A stretch of 64,000 nucleotides of DNA from Nephrocerus scutellatus (lineage: Eukaryota > Arthropoda > Insecta > Diptera > Pipunculidae). Of the stretch, positions 10,543 to 21,639 are shown one piece after another (position 1 is the first letter of the stretch; each line of letters starts with the position of its first letter). The stretch is taken from the NCBI GenBank assembly GCA_947095585.1, contig OX352761.1, forward strand, positions 25,573,777 through 25,637,776, read 5' to 3'. Both the position numbers and the translations under genes were made by a program. The notes beneath the pieces are model-generated. The model saw nothing but the letters and a program-made list of their open reading frames with translations. It was not told the origin of the DNA and did not search any database.

Positions 10543-10718
10543 CTCCTAATGTTGATTCTCTCTTAATTACTTCTTTTCCTATACTGCAGTACAATTATAC
10601 CGCGATTCGCATTGCATCCGACAATGGCAATAATGCCGTCGGCTCCCCATTGATGGCTTCCACAGAAAGGTAGAGAATTCCTAGTCCTACATCACAGTAG
10701 CCGCTTAAGTGTCAAGCA
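10543..10718 (+). repeat. 176-bp direct repeat, copy 1
   Basis: It starts at ctcctaatgttga and ends at gtcaagca. The same block recurs at 11548-11723 with a handful of substitutions and no net length change. It overlaps the end of an 85-aa ORF (10416-10673) that shows no recognisable domain. Confidence 0.7.
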
Positions 10719-11547
10719 CACAAGATGAATGAAGAATGCATATTCGCCACATCACATGAGTCGCACAGTCGCACTGTCGCTATTACTCATCATCCACGTC
10801 CAGCGACAGATATGGAAGAGATAAATGCACAGCCCCGCTAATCTTGTGTGATGGAGCAAAAAAGTGACAACATCGAATAAAAACAAATTGCTATACGGTG
10901 AGGAAACTGGAGGTGTTCACTTCGAGACACGCAAATAAGTCATAGTGGGTTAGGTAGAGGTGTCAGGTGCCGAACGTCGAGCAGTAATCGTTTGTAATTT
11001 GTATAATTACTAGTTATTTCTCGGTTGTGTAAAATTTGCATCAACCACTGCTGCGGAGAGAAAACTTTTGCTTTTTAGAGAAAATGTGAAGAGGTTTGTC
11101 TGAAGAACTTGATTGATTCTTAACGCAGATTTATTTGATAGCGGTTAGAAGCTGTATAGATACAATATTCATATCTAATGGGTCTTCGTAGGAATCGGAG
11201 TTGTCATCATAATATTTTACAACCGAGGTCCGATCCTGGCCTCTCAAATCAGAGTTGTCAGTTCAGTTTATTTGTTGATGTCTAAAGTAATTTTTTTTAT
11301 TTTTTTCTGGTAGTACTTCTGTACAGCAGAGGTCTCTGGTGTTGAATTACCGCAATAGATTTCACCACCTTTCTTTAAACTTTGGACGTACTGCTCTACG
11401 CAATATTCTAACAGACCAGTGGAACATTTTCTTGTGAACTATTGTCATCATCATAACTTCGATGAGGTACGAGACTTCAAATACCTGTAGTCGATCCCTG
11501 TCCCAGAAGTATCTAACCTGACTATGTATACTGTCATCTATACGATT
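10719..11547. other. Spacer between the direct repeats, with a small RTE-A 3' relic
   Basis: Mostly unassigned. At about 11205-11255 the bases catcataatatttta..accgaggtccgatcctggcctc resemble the reverse complement of the RTE-A 3' end, so a short minus-strand RTE tail lies here. No gene was seen. Confidence 0.4.
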
Positions 11548-11723
11548 CTCCTAATGTTGACTCGCCTTTAATTACTTATTTTCCTATACTGCAGTATAAT
11601 TATACCGCGATTCGCATTGCTTCCGACAATAACAATAAAAACGACGGCTCCCCATTGTTGGCTTTCATAGAAAGGTAGAGAATTCCTAGTCCTAAATCAC
11701 AGTAGCCGCTTAAGCGTCAAGCA
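11548..11723 (+). repeat. 176-bp direct repeat, copy 2
   Basis: Second copy of the block at 10543-10718, offset by 1005 bases and in the same orientation. Differences are scattered point changes. No terminal features mark it as a transposon. Confidence 0.7.
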
Positions 11724-11819
11724 TACGATGGCAGTTTTTGGTGTGTAGATGGACGAAAGTAGCAACCTTATAAAGCTTAAGTTTGAAGTTTGAAGACCCT
11801 ACGTTTTTCAGTATTTGTT

Positions 11820-12010
11820 TGGCAGCCATCAATAGTGAACGCTCTCAGTGTATTTGTAAACATGGGAAAAATTGGTCATCGTTATGTTCTACAATACTTT
11901 CATTTGAAACACCAATGAATGCTGTTCAAGGAAGCACCGAATTGCAGCCGGATATAGAGTCAATGCTAACCAAATTTATTGTGATTGCATCTTTCGCAGT
12001 CGTGCAAATT
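11820..12010 (+). mobile_element. mariner (DD34D type) relic, N-terminal fragment
   Basis: MGKIGHRYVLQYFHLK at about 11862 matches the transposase start of the minus-strand mariner relic at 2500-3060 (KIAHRYVIQYFNLKG). The shared upstream bases (gcagccatcaatagtgaacgctctcag) confirm the same family. The frame stops after about 17 residues and no catalytic core follows. Confidence 0.6.
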
Positions 12011-12305
12011 CACACTTTATAAAGGACTTATGTTAGCGATTCTAGCTTTTGGATGTACAACTTATTGGTGGCGATGGTAAGAGACTCTGAATTCCATCTA
12101 CGTTAAGGACATGAGAAGGTCATGCGATTATTATTTGGGCCAAAAAAGTTATTGAGGCCGAAAATCAGCCTCTATTGGAAAAAGTTATTGAGGCCGAAAA
12201 TCAGCTTCTATTGAATTTGGGACATACTCTGCCTTTGTAATAATATTAATACCTTCCCTAACTCACGGTCGTCTTCGGACATGGTATTCTATAACGTCCA
12301 TCCAA

Positions 12306-12308
<3 letters not shown>

Positions 12309-12349
<41 letters not shown>
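12309..12349. repeat. (AT)n microsatellite
   Basis: About 20 uninterrupted AT dinucleotides. Flanking sequence on both sides is unassigned. Confidence 0.95.
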
Positions 12350-12351
<2 letters not shown>

Positions 12352-12599
12352 TAGATGTCTTTGATGGGAGCGAAACCTACCTAAATCTATATCTATATTT
12401 AGCTTACGGTTACCCAGAACCTGCACCATTGCAATACATCCTCAAATAGAAAGGTCTCCGTCTAGTATTCCAAGTTCAAGCAGCCTATCTAATCTTGGAA
12501 GTTTATCCAGCATTATACAGATAAAGTCCAATAAGTTGTAGGTGGTGCCATTGCTGGGTCCGATCATAGTTCCACATTATTTCTAATGTGGTGTGCTTT

Positions 12600-12815
12600 A
12601 AAGCTGACATTACCATTGCGTGAGCACTTACATGCATTCTTTCAAAGATCATGGAGACTCTAATCGATCTTCAGCTTTAGCCAAATATCTTAAAACTCAC
12701 GAAACTCTTAGTGACGGGCAGTAAGCATTAATTTGGTGAAAGCAAAGTTGTGGCACTCAATGCATTTGACAGAGTTTGGCAAGGCTTCGAAAAAAATGGG
12801 GACTGATTTGCTCAG
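12600..12815 (+). mobile_element. Jockey-A fragment, internally deleted
   Basis: Short patches follow Jockey-A order on the plus strand: ctgacattaccattgcgt (the LPLR region), catggagactctaatcgatct (METLI), aaactcttagtgacgggcagta (ILSDQQ) and ggtgaaagcaaagttgtggcactc joined to gcatttgacagagtttggca (GESKVVAL plus AFDRVW). The ISK residues of motif A are deleted. It is a compressed relic with several deletions. Confidence 0.6.
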
Positions 12816-12872
12816 TCCTCCAGATCACTGTATTACCTTTTGTCATAAATAACTGAAAGCCTCCGGCCGGAA

Positions 12873-13118
12873 GGAAGTTTGTTGTGTCACTTATACGTAC
12901 ATTTCGAGATGCCACTAGGCACGGTAACCTGACCAATATTGTTCATCATAAATGTATAAAAAGTACTGTGATATCTCACCAAAAACAAGTGTCGCGGAAG
13001 TTTGTTGTGTCACTTATACGTACATTTCGAGATGCCACAAGGCACGGTAACCTGACCAATATTGTTCATCATAAATGTATAAAAAGTACTGAGATATTTC
13101 ACCAAAAACAAGTGTCGC
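12873..13118 (+). repeat. Two-copy 123-bp tandem duplication
   Basis: The units 12873-12995 and 12996-13118 are nearly identical. The period of 123 bases is divisible by three, so the ORF at 12884-13141 stays open and its product repeats a 41-residue unit (SLIRTFRDATRHGN...). I recognise no family for the unit and think the ORF is fortuitous. The high identity points to a recent duplication. Confidence 0.85.
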
Positions 13119-15585
13119 GAAAAGTTGCTAAGATTGTTTGATGAATTTCGGGGAACCTACAAAAAAAAGCACCAACGAATAAAGCATCTTGGCCTAGCGC
13201 CTAGCGTCCTAGCACCTTAGCAGATATTACTTAGTCCTTATGCTTTAAGCAATTAATTACATATTGAATTCAAGAAAGGTTCTTTCTAAAATTTTTCAAC
13301 GGCTCAAGGACAGTGACAGTTAAGAAAAAAAGAAAAACCACTTCTCTGGCCAGTTGCTTTATAGCTCTGCGCTCAGCCATGTCCGACTCGCCTTGTCACC
13401 TCATCCAATTGTTGATCTCATCAGTGGAAGCGATGGTTGTTCATCTCGCTTTCCTTGATGCGGCGACAAATAATTGAATATTATTTTGGAATTTTTAGTA
13501 GACACTCTGGATGTGGGGACACCACAAATTCGCGATAAAAATCGCAATCGGGCGCGCGAATGTAGCGATGTATGTACAAGCGTAGCGTACGATTGACACG
13601 ACAACCGCGTAGCGCACTCTTCAAAGTGGTGGCACGGCTGCGTCTGTCTGCTGGGATGGTGCGTCAACTTTGTACTTAGACGGGCAGCGCAGGCGCAACA
13701 TTCGCATTCGGTGTAGTAGGAGCGGAGCGCAATGCGCAACATGGCAACATCAAAAAGAAGCGAAAATTTGCGGCAAATCGTTTGATGTTTGCTGGGCGAA
13801 TTGTTGTGGTTGACATCAGGCGCAGGCGTAAGGAGCAATGCTGATAACATTCCGCAAAATAATTATTTTCTTATGATGAAAAGGATACTTTGGCCGTTTG
13901 GACAAAAATTAAAAGATAAATAAATAACGGGGGAAAGCATCATAGGATCAAAGCATCTGATGATGATGATGATGATGATGATACGCAAGACAACTCATGA
14001 TTAATTCTTTTAATTATAAATGCGAAATTAATTCGCAGCGCTGTCTGACCGAACGGTGCGTCGCGACGTCCTCGTCCTTTTTCGAGAGTTTCAAATCAGT
14101 TTTGGAGTCACCTTAAACATGTGGCAATGTACCGGTGACCTTCCACGCGTACAGCAGTGCAGCAGAGATAGGGGATGGAGACAATTCGCGCTGATACGCA
14201 ATAGGATCCAGGATCCACATATACTAAATTGACGGGACCAACCATGTTCCCATTCGTATTAAATCAATCAAATCAATTTTCGTTGCGCTGCAAAGTGATG
14301 AATTATATCAAAGTCACCGACAAACCAATCGATCGACGACGAAGAATTCAGAGTGGCAGCCATCGGCTCTCCTATTGCTCGCCCCTCAACTTCCCCAAAA
14401 ACACGCTGTGACAAAATTACTTTTTTGATCGAAAGCCGCGCCGCATCAAAATATTCTTTTGATGGGACATCCGGACAGACGATGATGATGTGTTTGTGAG
14501 TTTGGATCTCTCGAATCGCCCGATTGCGGGTGAATGGCGTCGCGTCCTTTACCACATGGATATCATGACCAACATCAGCAACACAGCGGCACTTCATCGC
14601 CCAGCAGATAGGATAAATGTACATAGAAACGTGACAGGGGAAAGGATGAATACGAGAAGCCATCGTGGCAGACGATGAATCTATGAAAGTTTCGCCAAAT
14701 CAAGGTGCTTTCTTAATGTAGCCTGATGGAGCCGGCTAATGATGAGGACAGGACAAGAAATAATAACGTTATTGCTGATTTTTGTCCTTTTTCTTATTTT
14801 CAGTAGCAGTTAGCTGTAGGCGGAGGTCGGAACTAATCTTATCTGATGACACTGAAATTGTTGCAAAGTGGACATATCCAGGGCCGTTCTATGGTAGCAG
14901 TCTTACAAAAAGGACACTTTCGGTGAAGTCAAATATTTTTTCATTAAGTATTTCATCTTTAAATTGGTCAGCTTGAATCGAGAACTCTGTCTCCCTTTAT
15001 TCAAATAGCAAATATGATGATGATGATTAGGTGTACATCAGGGCTCTCTTATAGGTCTGATTCGCTTCAATTTTTAAAGTTAAAATTTGTAACATCTGTG
15101 ATGTAATAAGTAATAACAAGATTGTTCCAACTGGCTTCTTCCAGAAAGTTAAAGAGAACCTGAAGTTATTCCGTTGTTTAAAATATAGCTCTGTTGGGGT
15201 TTGGATGTTTCTAATTTTGATCAACTCACATCTTAAACCAACTATAAGGAGTAAAAATGATGATATGGCCGGTGCAGTTGTTAGTAATTCATTTTTAAAG
15301 CTGACTACTGACCTTAATTACGACGTACAATTTATAAGACATTGTTTAAAATAAACAAAATGGTCTTAACTCACAAAACAAAGGTCAAATTTGTGTTTAT
15401 GGAAGCGAAATAAAATATGACGAATTATTGTTCCACTTTATATTTGCTAAACTTCTTTGATTTCGAAAACCTTTCCAAATTTCTATTCTTACACTTAAAA
15501 TTATTTTGAAATAGAAGTATATTGGTATAATTGTAGATAAAAGGATGAGCTAGCCTTACCATTATTCATAAGCATTGAAATAGAA
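13119..15585. other. Host-like spacer, no gene recognised
   Basis: Mixed-composition sequence lacking transposon similarity. A GC-richer part at 13500-14700 contains a 149-aa minus-strand ORF (13401-13850, Cys/His/Arg-rich, no domain), which I do not consider a supported gene. A GAT microsatellite is at about 13960-13982. This could be intergenic or intronic host sequence. Confidence 0.4.
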
Positions 15586-15868
15586 GGCACCGTGGCTTAG
15601 TGGATAAGTGCATGGACTTCTGAGCAGGAGGTTCGTGGTTCGAATCACGGTAACACCAAAATTATTTTTTATGGTCCCACTTCCCGCAAATATCTGACAA
15701 ACGTCCGACAGTAATTACTTGTCACGGAAAGCGTCTCAATTCGCCGTTCAGATACGGCATTAAATTGTAGGTCCCTTCCATTCGTGTGCAAAAATATACA
15801 TGCACAACACAATGGACACAATGGACCTCAACACGGTTTGTAGCGCCGAATATTATTATTATTATTTA
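15586..15868 (+). mobile_element. tRNA-derived SINE, full length
   Basis: The head carries an internal Pol III promoter: A box tggcttagtgg at about 15593 and B box ggttcgaatca at about 15651, with a T-arm-like stem around it. The roughly 200-bp body is shared with the copies at 2245-2492, 26080-26285 and 43862-43980. The element ends in (ATT)n after cgccgaat. It has no coding capacity, so mobilisation would need a partner retrotransposon's reverse transcriptase. This is the best copy in the window and can serve as the reference. Confidence 0.85.
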
Positions 15869-15929
15869 TCTCAAAAATAATCAGTCAACATATGTTCCGA
15901 CAGCGATTTCCATTTTTCTATACATACAT

Positions 15930-15990
15930 GTAGATTGCCAAGGGAGAACTCCCTGAATGACTTGCGTCTCGGCAATAAGGGTGGGTATGT
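15930..15990. repeat. Short dispersed repeat shared with 38336-38400
   Basis: The block around gccaagggagaactccctgaatgacttgcg..ggcaataagggtggg recurs as ggcaaggaagaaatccctgaatgacttgcgccaaggaaataaggtggg. The phrase ccctgaatgacttgcg is identical. The class of element is unknown. Confidence 0.55.
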
Positions 15991-16249
15991 CCTGTGTTAA
16001 AATTAAAAATAAAATAAAAAATCTAAGGAATATGATTTACAATATAACGCATTCCTCACGTTTGTAGCCGGATTTAGAAAAGTAGAAAACAAAATTGCAA
16101 CCTATAACACGTGCCACATGAGACATGCGACATACGTCACACACGAAGTATAAAAAATATTATTTTGGACTTAGACACTCACAAAATTTGAGTTCTCTAG
16201 GTCGTGTGGAAGGTCTTATAAATGGACCTCAAAGGTGGTTAAAAAGGAA

Positions 16250-17600
16250 CTCAGGTAGGTAGGTAGGTAGAGTGGAGGTCCTCGACGTGACGAGATCCCA
16301 TATGGCGCTTTAGTGCACCGTTTTGCTGCCACAGTCCTCAGGGGACCCAATGCAACGAAAAATGGATGTGTGTATTTATATCCAACCTGTAGCATTAAGG
16401 TACGATATCAGATCAGTGATGCCGTACTCTGAATGTTCTTTCAGGTCAGAAAAGGAGTGAATACTCAGTTTGCGGAAACGAAGAGCTTGCACTTGCACAC
16501 TTGCAAATAAAATGAATGAGAGTTTCTTTCTCATTCAGATCTTACAGCTCCCGCAAAAGGTATTGTGAGGGATTCCCGGTTTGGCTGCGTGGCTGCCCAC
16601 GGGCCAGTGGCCTGTGGTTATGGTCACTACTCTGGAAATATCTTTCCGAGATCTGGAGATCAGCTCGGTGGATTTGTTTTTATTATAGGAAGGCCAGATC
16701 GCTCTCGACATAGTCATTGGTCAAATTGCTCTACCTTAACTGTGCTTTGGTGGTAAGGAAGGAAAGATTTTTTTCCCTAACGGAGCTTAAAGGACAGCTG
16801 ACTGTCTCAGCTCAGTTCGTGTCAAGAGTGACGCCCTTCTTTGCCAGTACGACTGCTTTTTCACTGCCGCCAACGTCGCTGTATCCAGGCACCCAAACTT
16901 CTTCGCCTGGAAGATACTAGCAGAGTCAGGTAGTTTTGTAGGACCTTGAAAGGTTAGGGATTTCAAGGTAAGCTCCATGACTCCATAACTTATCTTGGAT
17001 CCATCAGTGAATAGAGTTGCATCAAAAAGCTCCACAGCTCTCCCGTCCATCGAACTTTCTCGAGTTGGAAACTCTACGGCAAAGCTAGTATTGAAGTGAA
17101 GTTTAGGAGTGCAGTAGTCGGTTGAAGATGATATCAACTACTTTGGTAACCACAAGTAACAAAGTATATTGCAGTGGCCGTACGGTTTGTTAGCAATCCA
17201 CCCAGATTCTCAGAGCTGGACCGCGCTGCACGCCCCAACGTATTTAATAAATAGGTCGGGAGGTAGTAAGTATAGGATTGTGTTAAGAGCATCGGGGGGA
17301 CAGGACCGAAGTGCTCCAGTTATGCCAACAGCTGCTGATCTCTGTATTCTACCTAGCTTGCTGGCATTGTATTATTTATTAATCGCCGTCCACCAGACCA
17401 GCGCCAGACCATAGGTAAGATTAGGACGCACCACTGCTGTGTACAGCCACAGTGCCATCCTCGGCTGCAGTCCCAATTTCTTGCTAATGGTTTTGCTGGT
17501 AGCATATAGGGCATGCAAGCTTTCTAGGCTATTTGGAAGGCGTGCACGGATTCGGGAAACACGGAGTCGACCAATTGATTTCACATCGAAGTCACTCTCG
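16250..17600 (-). mobile_element. LOA-like (I-superclade) retrotransposon, RT end, RNase H and 3' UTR
   Basis: On the minus strand, 17584-17380 encodes the RT C-terminal region (KKLGLQPRMALWLYTAVVRPNLTYG). 17370-17220 encodes LGRIQRSAAVGITGALRSCP, and 17137-16787 encodes RNase H with LFTDGSKISYG (first catalytic Asp). 16717-16535 then gives the post-RNase H block (TTGHWPVGSHAAKPGIPH). The presence of RNase H separates this from the Jockey elements. It is 5'-truncated and frame-broken. The 3' end near 16252-16271 is a short tract of acct/ggta repeats, comparable with the cctaa-type tail of the LOA copy at 22513. Confidence 0.75.
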
Positions 17601-17789
17601 AATAAAAGGAGGACTTGAAGTGTTGGGTTCTACGTTGATTAGACCTGAAACGAGTGTTAACGTTGATGACAAAAGGACTTGGAACTAGAGAACGAGTTTC
17701 TGAAGAACATCTACCGTTATAAAATTTATAGAAAACAGTTAAAGATTATACATTTTGTCTATGCTCCAAGGAATCAAGAGATGATGTAA

Positions 17790-18335
17790 TGTCTACATCT
17801 ATACTTATATTATAAAGAGGTAAATTTAGTTTGTGTGTAGGAGATAATCTTCGAAACTACTACACTGATTTAAAAAGTTTTTCACCAATATTTAGAATGA
17901 ACTTTCAGGGTGAACATCGACTATATATTATCCCGTTTTAATAAAAGGGCCTTTCGTGGCGACCAATTTTGCGACTAAATAACTAAAGTCGACGACAGTC
18001 TGACTCGTTGCGCTGTTTCTGTGCTGTACGAACGTCACGCCATAAAGACTATTTAGCTGCGCTGTTTGTACGTACTGTAATCTATATATACATAAATAAA
18101 TAAGTATGTCTGTTGGTTTCTTATACGATATTTGAACTCAAAAACTAGACAGCCGTTTTAGCTGAAACTTTCACAGAATAAACGTCTTAACAAAATCTCG
18201 GTAAATCACATCGGATACGATCGGGGTGGCGCTTTGTTTATGTTTAGGTAATAGTACACTCCAGCCGTGGTAGTGAGGGCAAGTCGGAAATTCATGTGTG
18301 TGGGTGGTGGAGCGCCTTGGAAAAGCTAGTCGTTT
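17790..18335 (+). mobile_element. Helitron-type noncoding sequence (tentative)
   Basis: It begins with tatattataaagaggtaaat and holds phrases such as gaaactactacactgatttaaaa and gaactcaaaaactagacagccgttttagctgaaactttca. Such phrases are familiar from noncoding parts of insect Helitrons, though related phrases occur in other elements. It ends in gctag followed by tcgtttataaaacgg; a similar ctag-ttatttataaaacg occurs at 42687-42705 downstream of a Helitron helicase piece. CTAG followed by T would suit a Helitron 3' terminus. I could not make out a convincing terminal hairpin. Confidence 0.35.
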
Positions 18336-19190
18336 ATAAAACGGACAACTCTATTCTGAACTCCATCGAAATAAAGCAGATGTGTTCCTGCCCCATACAT
18401 CTAAAATTGGCTTAACACTTCTCTTATATAATCTTAATACTGTTACAAAAAGTAGTTAGTAGTGCAGATAATTGAATTCGAATCCTAAGGCAAATCGCAA
18501 CGTTCACACTGCATACTAAATATAAGCACAGAATTAGAATTAAGCCCTTTTGTATAGCATACTTTTAGGCTGTACGATTATTTGAAATGTAACCGCCTGT
18601 ACGTTTAAATAATTATGTACTGGTCAATAATGAGACACGCCAGCATTGATTCCATGTGAAACTGAAGAGATATCGTTCAATACAACTTAATTTAATTATT
18701 TAATTAAACAGATATATTATTTTGTGCAAAATAATCCAAGTAAACTTTCTATTTGTTGCTCTCAAATCGTTACATTTGCACCAACACCAAAAACAGAGGA
18801 TAAAGTTGATAGCCATAATTACGTTACAGAATCTTGCCAGTAGACTTAGCTGTGGGTAGGCTCTTAATATAATAACCAATGCAAATAATATCGGTGTCAG
18901 GATACAGCCTTGTCAAACCCCACTTTGGTTCGAACATATCCTTGAAAGCATAAGTTTTACAGTAACATCTTAGTTGCTTAAAGCAATCCAAGTAATGTCT
19001 CTATTGTTAGAAGCCTCTTTTTGAAGTCAATAGAAGTTGAAGCGAGATCGAAGCAATTGAAGTGGCAAATCCGTCGATAATCCGGTATAAAACGTTAATT
19101 TTATTTCTTTCAAGGAAGTTGACGCTTCTTATGGTGGAAAATCGTCTACTGTACCTTCAATTGCTTTAATATGGAGAGAAGAGTTAATGG
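18336..19190. other. Spacer, nothing recognised
   Basis: No convincing protein similarity. The stretch around 18895-18960 could be transposon-derived on the minus strand, but I could not assign it. Confidence 0.35.
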
Positions 19191-19194
19191 TGAA

Positions 19195-19515
19195 GACACA
19201 CCATTGTTTTATCGCTATTTCCACAAGAGGTGTTCAAAAGAAAAAGAAATAAATTCTTGAACCCATCCGAAATACCCGTGCCACAACTCGAGCCCACGGG
19301 TGTACCATTAGGCCTATATTTGGACGTACTAACCAATTCAGAGATTATGCCTGATTCTGTGTTTCCGCATTTGTATAATCTGCAGTTGTTTAAGACACGC
19401 GTGCATAGACATCTCATCTTTTCCTCTCCCTAATTTCCTAACGCCCACGCAGTGCAAAGCATTATAATCATTATTAAGCTCCCTTTAGCGTATGTACATT
19501 ATAAAAAAAAATGGC
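19195..19515 (+). mobile_element. Jockey-A 3'-terminal fragment
   Basis: Plus-strand sequence matches the 3' end of the Jockey-A element at 3530-4100. It has FYRYFHKRCSKE..., PDSVFPH.YNLQ.FKTRVHRHLIFSSP and a 3' UTR ending in acattataaaaaaaa. It is 5'-truncated, as is normal for incomplete target-primed reverse transcription, and has a small internal deletion. Confidence 0.75.
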
Positions 19516-21045
19516 GATAATGATATCTTAACTTCTGAACTAATTCCGAAAAATTAGGTAAGAAAGAAAAAACTTCAACCTAACCAATATTGCGGCCTTA
19601 ACAAAATTCCGACCCTGCTACTGCCCTGCTGCGCAAAGTATTTTTCAGGATGAAAACAAAAATTGTTTTTGTCAATTTTATCCAATTTCTAATTTTTATT
19701 AAAGCCTGAAAATGTCTGGTCAAGATATGCGCCTACTGTCGCATCAAATGGTCTGACTACGATTACTGAGATAAAAAGGCGAAAAAATTTCAACTCCCAG
19801 TCCCAATTCCAGTTCGTCCAATCGCTCTTCTCCTTTCCTATTTGAAATTCGGAATTTTTCAAATATTTTCAAGAAGTACAAAAACTACAGATGGATAAAG
19901 AGGAGCATTCGCTCATCTCTGCTATCTTGTCCGAACTTAGCCATTTAATAATATATGAAGGAATGCGTCTCGATCAGAGAGCTCCACATTAGCGAGACAA
20001 ACGAAAGCGACGAAAACTGTGCGGATCTACCGAATTAGGCAACTAATTCGCGGTGATATCGCAGACGATCAAACGACTGCTGCGTCGTTGATCAGATTCT
20101 ATAGCTGGCCGGCTATAGAAAGAGAATAAGAAGAAAAAAAAAGCCATTCCCGTTTTGGTCTGGTTAACCTGATTGAAAAGCTTCTAATTTGATGTAATTA
20201 TACGCTGGGTTGGTGCGTTCGCCAGCTCGCAGTTGGAGCATTATCGCTGACGCACCAAAACACTTTCACATGCTGAGTGCGATGTGGCGGGCAATCATTT
20301 ATCAGCTGCGCAACAATCTCAACTAATCAGACTGTCAGATTGTGGTAATCACCACCACTGCATTATGCACTCGTTCCAGTGACATAGTCGGCTGGAGCCG
20401 GTCAGTGCCGCATGTTACGTCACTTCCGAAACTTCCGCCGCCGTTTTCGACGACTGAACAGATTGCTTTTAATTGATCGAAAGTGTATGACAATTCACGC
20501 TGCACAACTGCTCACTGCCCATCGTACTGCTGTAGGCTGTCTACGTCTATAGTATTTAACGGACTGACTCCAGTACGATGGAGCTCGTTAAATTTGGTTA
20601 TTAAAATAATCCAACATCCGCTCTACATGGGAGAGTACCGAGCCTTCATACTACATTGGGTACGTGTGGACATTTGGAACCCGTCGCGTCGCCCTTCTAA
20701 ACCATCTGACGGTCCATTACCATTACCTTAGTCTGATGCTTTCCCGGATAATGGTGATGTATAAAATAAATCATAGATCGATGTGTTGATTGGGGGTCGT
20801 AAGGGAAACTATTTATAATCATCGCATGCGCTGATGACGATGGGAGATCAACGCTACTGGATTAGCTGGCTGCTTGCGTTGCGTGTAATGCAGGTTCTTC
20901 ATTACGTGTTACGGCTTTGTCAAAGAGAGGATGTGATGAAAAATAAAATTTTCCACTTTTAGATAAAGAGAAAAAACAACCTACCCATAAAAATATATAA
21001 TAAAAATATTCATCTAATCTAATGTATGCAAAGCTTAAATCGGGT
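19516..21045. other. Host-like spacer
   Basis: No ORF with recognisable similarity. The GC-richer stretch 20200-20480 might hold regulatory or conserved noncoding DNA, but nothing diagnostic was seen. Confidence 0.35.
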
Positions 21046-21049
21046 TAAT

Positions 21050-21215
21050 TTTTTAAAAAAAATATATGGGAACCACTCGGCCATTGGGTCCGATCACTTC
21101 CAAATTTTTACAAAATGTGTTGTCATTGGAGACACACATGTGTGCAAGGTTTGAATTAAATCGGGCTTTAGTTAAAAGTTGATTGCAAGATTTGGCCAGC
21201 CACCGGACACGGGCT
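21050..21215 (-). repeat. P115 dispersed repeat, minus-strand copy
   Basis: Its reverse complement starts near cgcgtcagcccgtgtccggtggctgg and runs through cccgatttaattcaaaccttg, cacacatgtgtgtctcc, atgacaacacattttgtaaaaatttgg and aagtgatcgg to atattttttttaaaa. This order is shared with the plus-strand copies at 21640-22020, 33990-34350, 36585-36821 and 37906-38275. Confidence 0.7.
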
Positions 21216-21639
21216 GACGCGAAGGTAATATAGAGAAGTTGAAAATGGGCAGCGCGGACATATAAATGCGTGCTGGATAATATGATAATAATTGTAGGTA
21301 GATAGGTAATTGAATTATCTCGTTTGGACCGAGAATTAACCACATTCAGCGCCATTGTTTGTGTTGTGCTAGTACAGTTACAACTGCAATATATTCGTAC
21401 ATATAAGGCTCTGTCTTTTTTTATTATCATAGCAGGTGCATTGGAGCGCATCGAAAGGTAATTTTAAAGTGTAATTGAACGCGCAACGAGGTGTGAAATG
21501 CCAAACTGACAAATTGTCATATTTATTAGGTGGCAAGAATTAAACTAAATTGCTTTTTAGGAAATTGTCTCTTTTATCTAATGTGTGTCAAGGTTAATTC
21601 AATGTAATCAATATATTTTTAAATTATCTATATTAACCT

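Noticed and set aside
12884..13141. 85-aa ORF with a 41-residue repeat
   Set aside because: Explained by the 123-bp tandem duplication of an open stretch; no recognisable protein.
13401..13850. 149-aa Cys/Arg-rich minus-strand ORF
   Set aside because: No domain, no splice context and several competing frames; probably chance in a GC-richer spacer.
15586..15660. Possible functional tRNA gene
   Set aside because: A and B boxes are good, but the acceptor arms do not pair properly. The sequence also continues into a body shared with three other loci, so it is a SINE head.
16565..16920. Plus-strand ORFs in the LOA region
   Set aside because: They are antisense shadows of the minus-strand RNase H and post-RNase H coding sequence.
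18895..18960. Possible retrotransposon piece on the minus strand
   Set aside because: Only a short phrase felt familiar and no ordered motifs could be identified.
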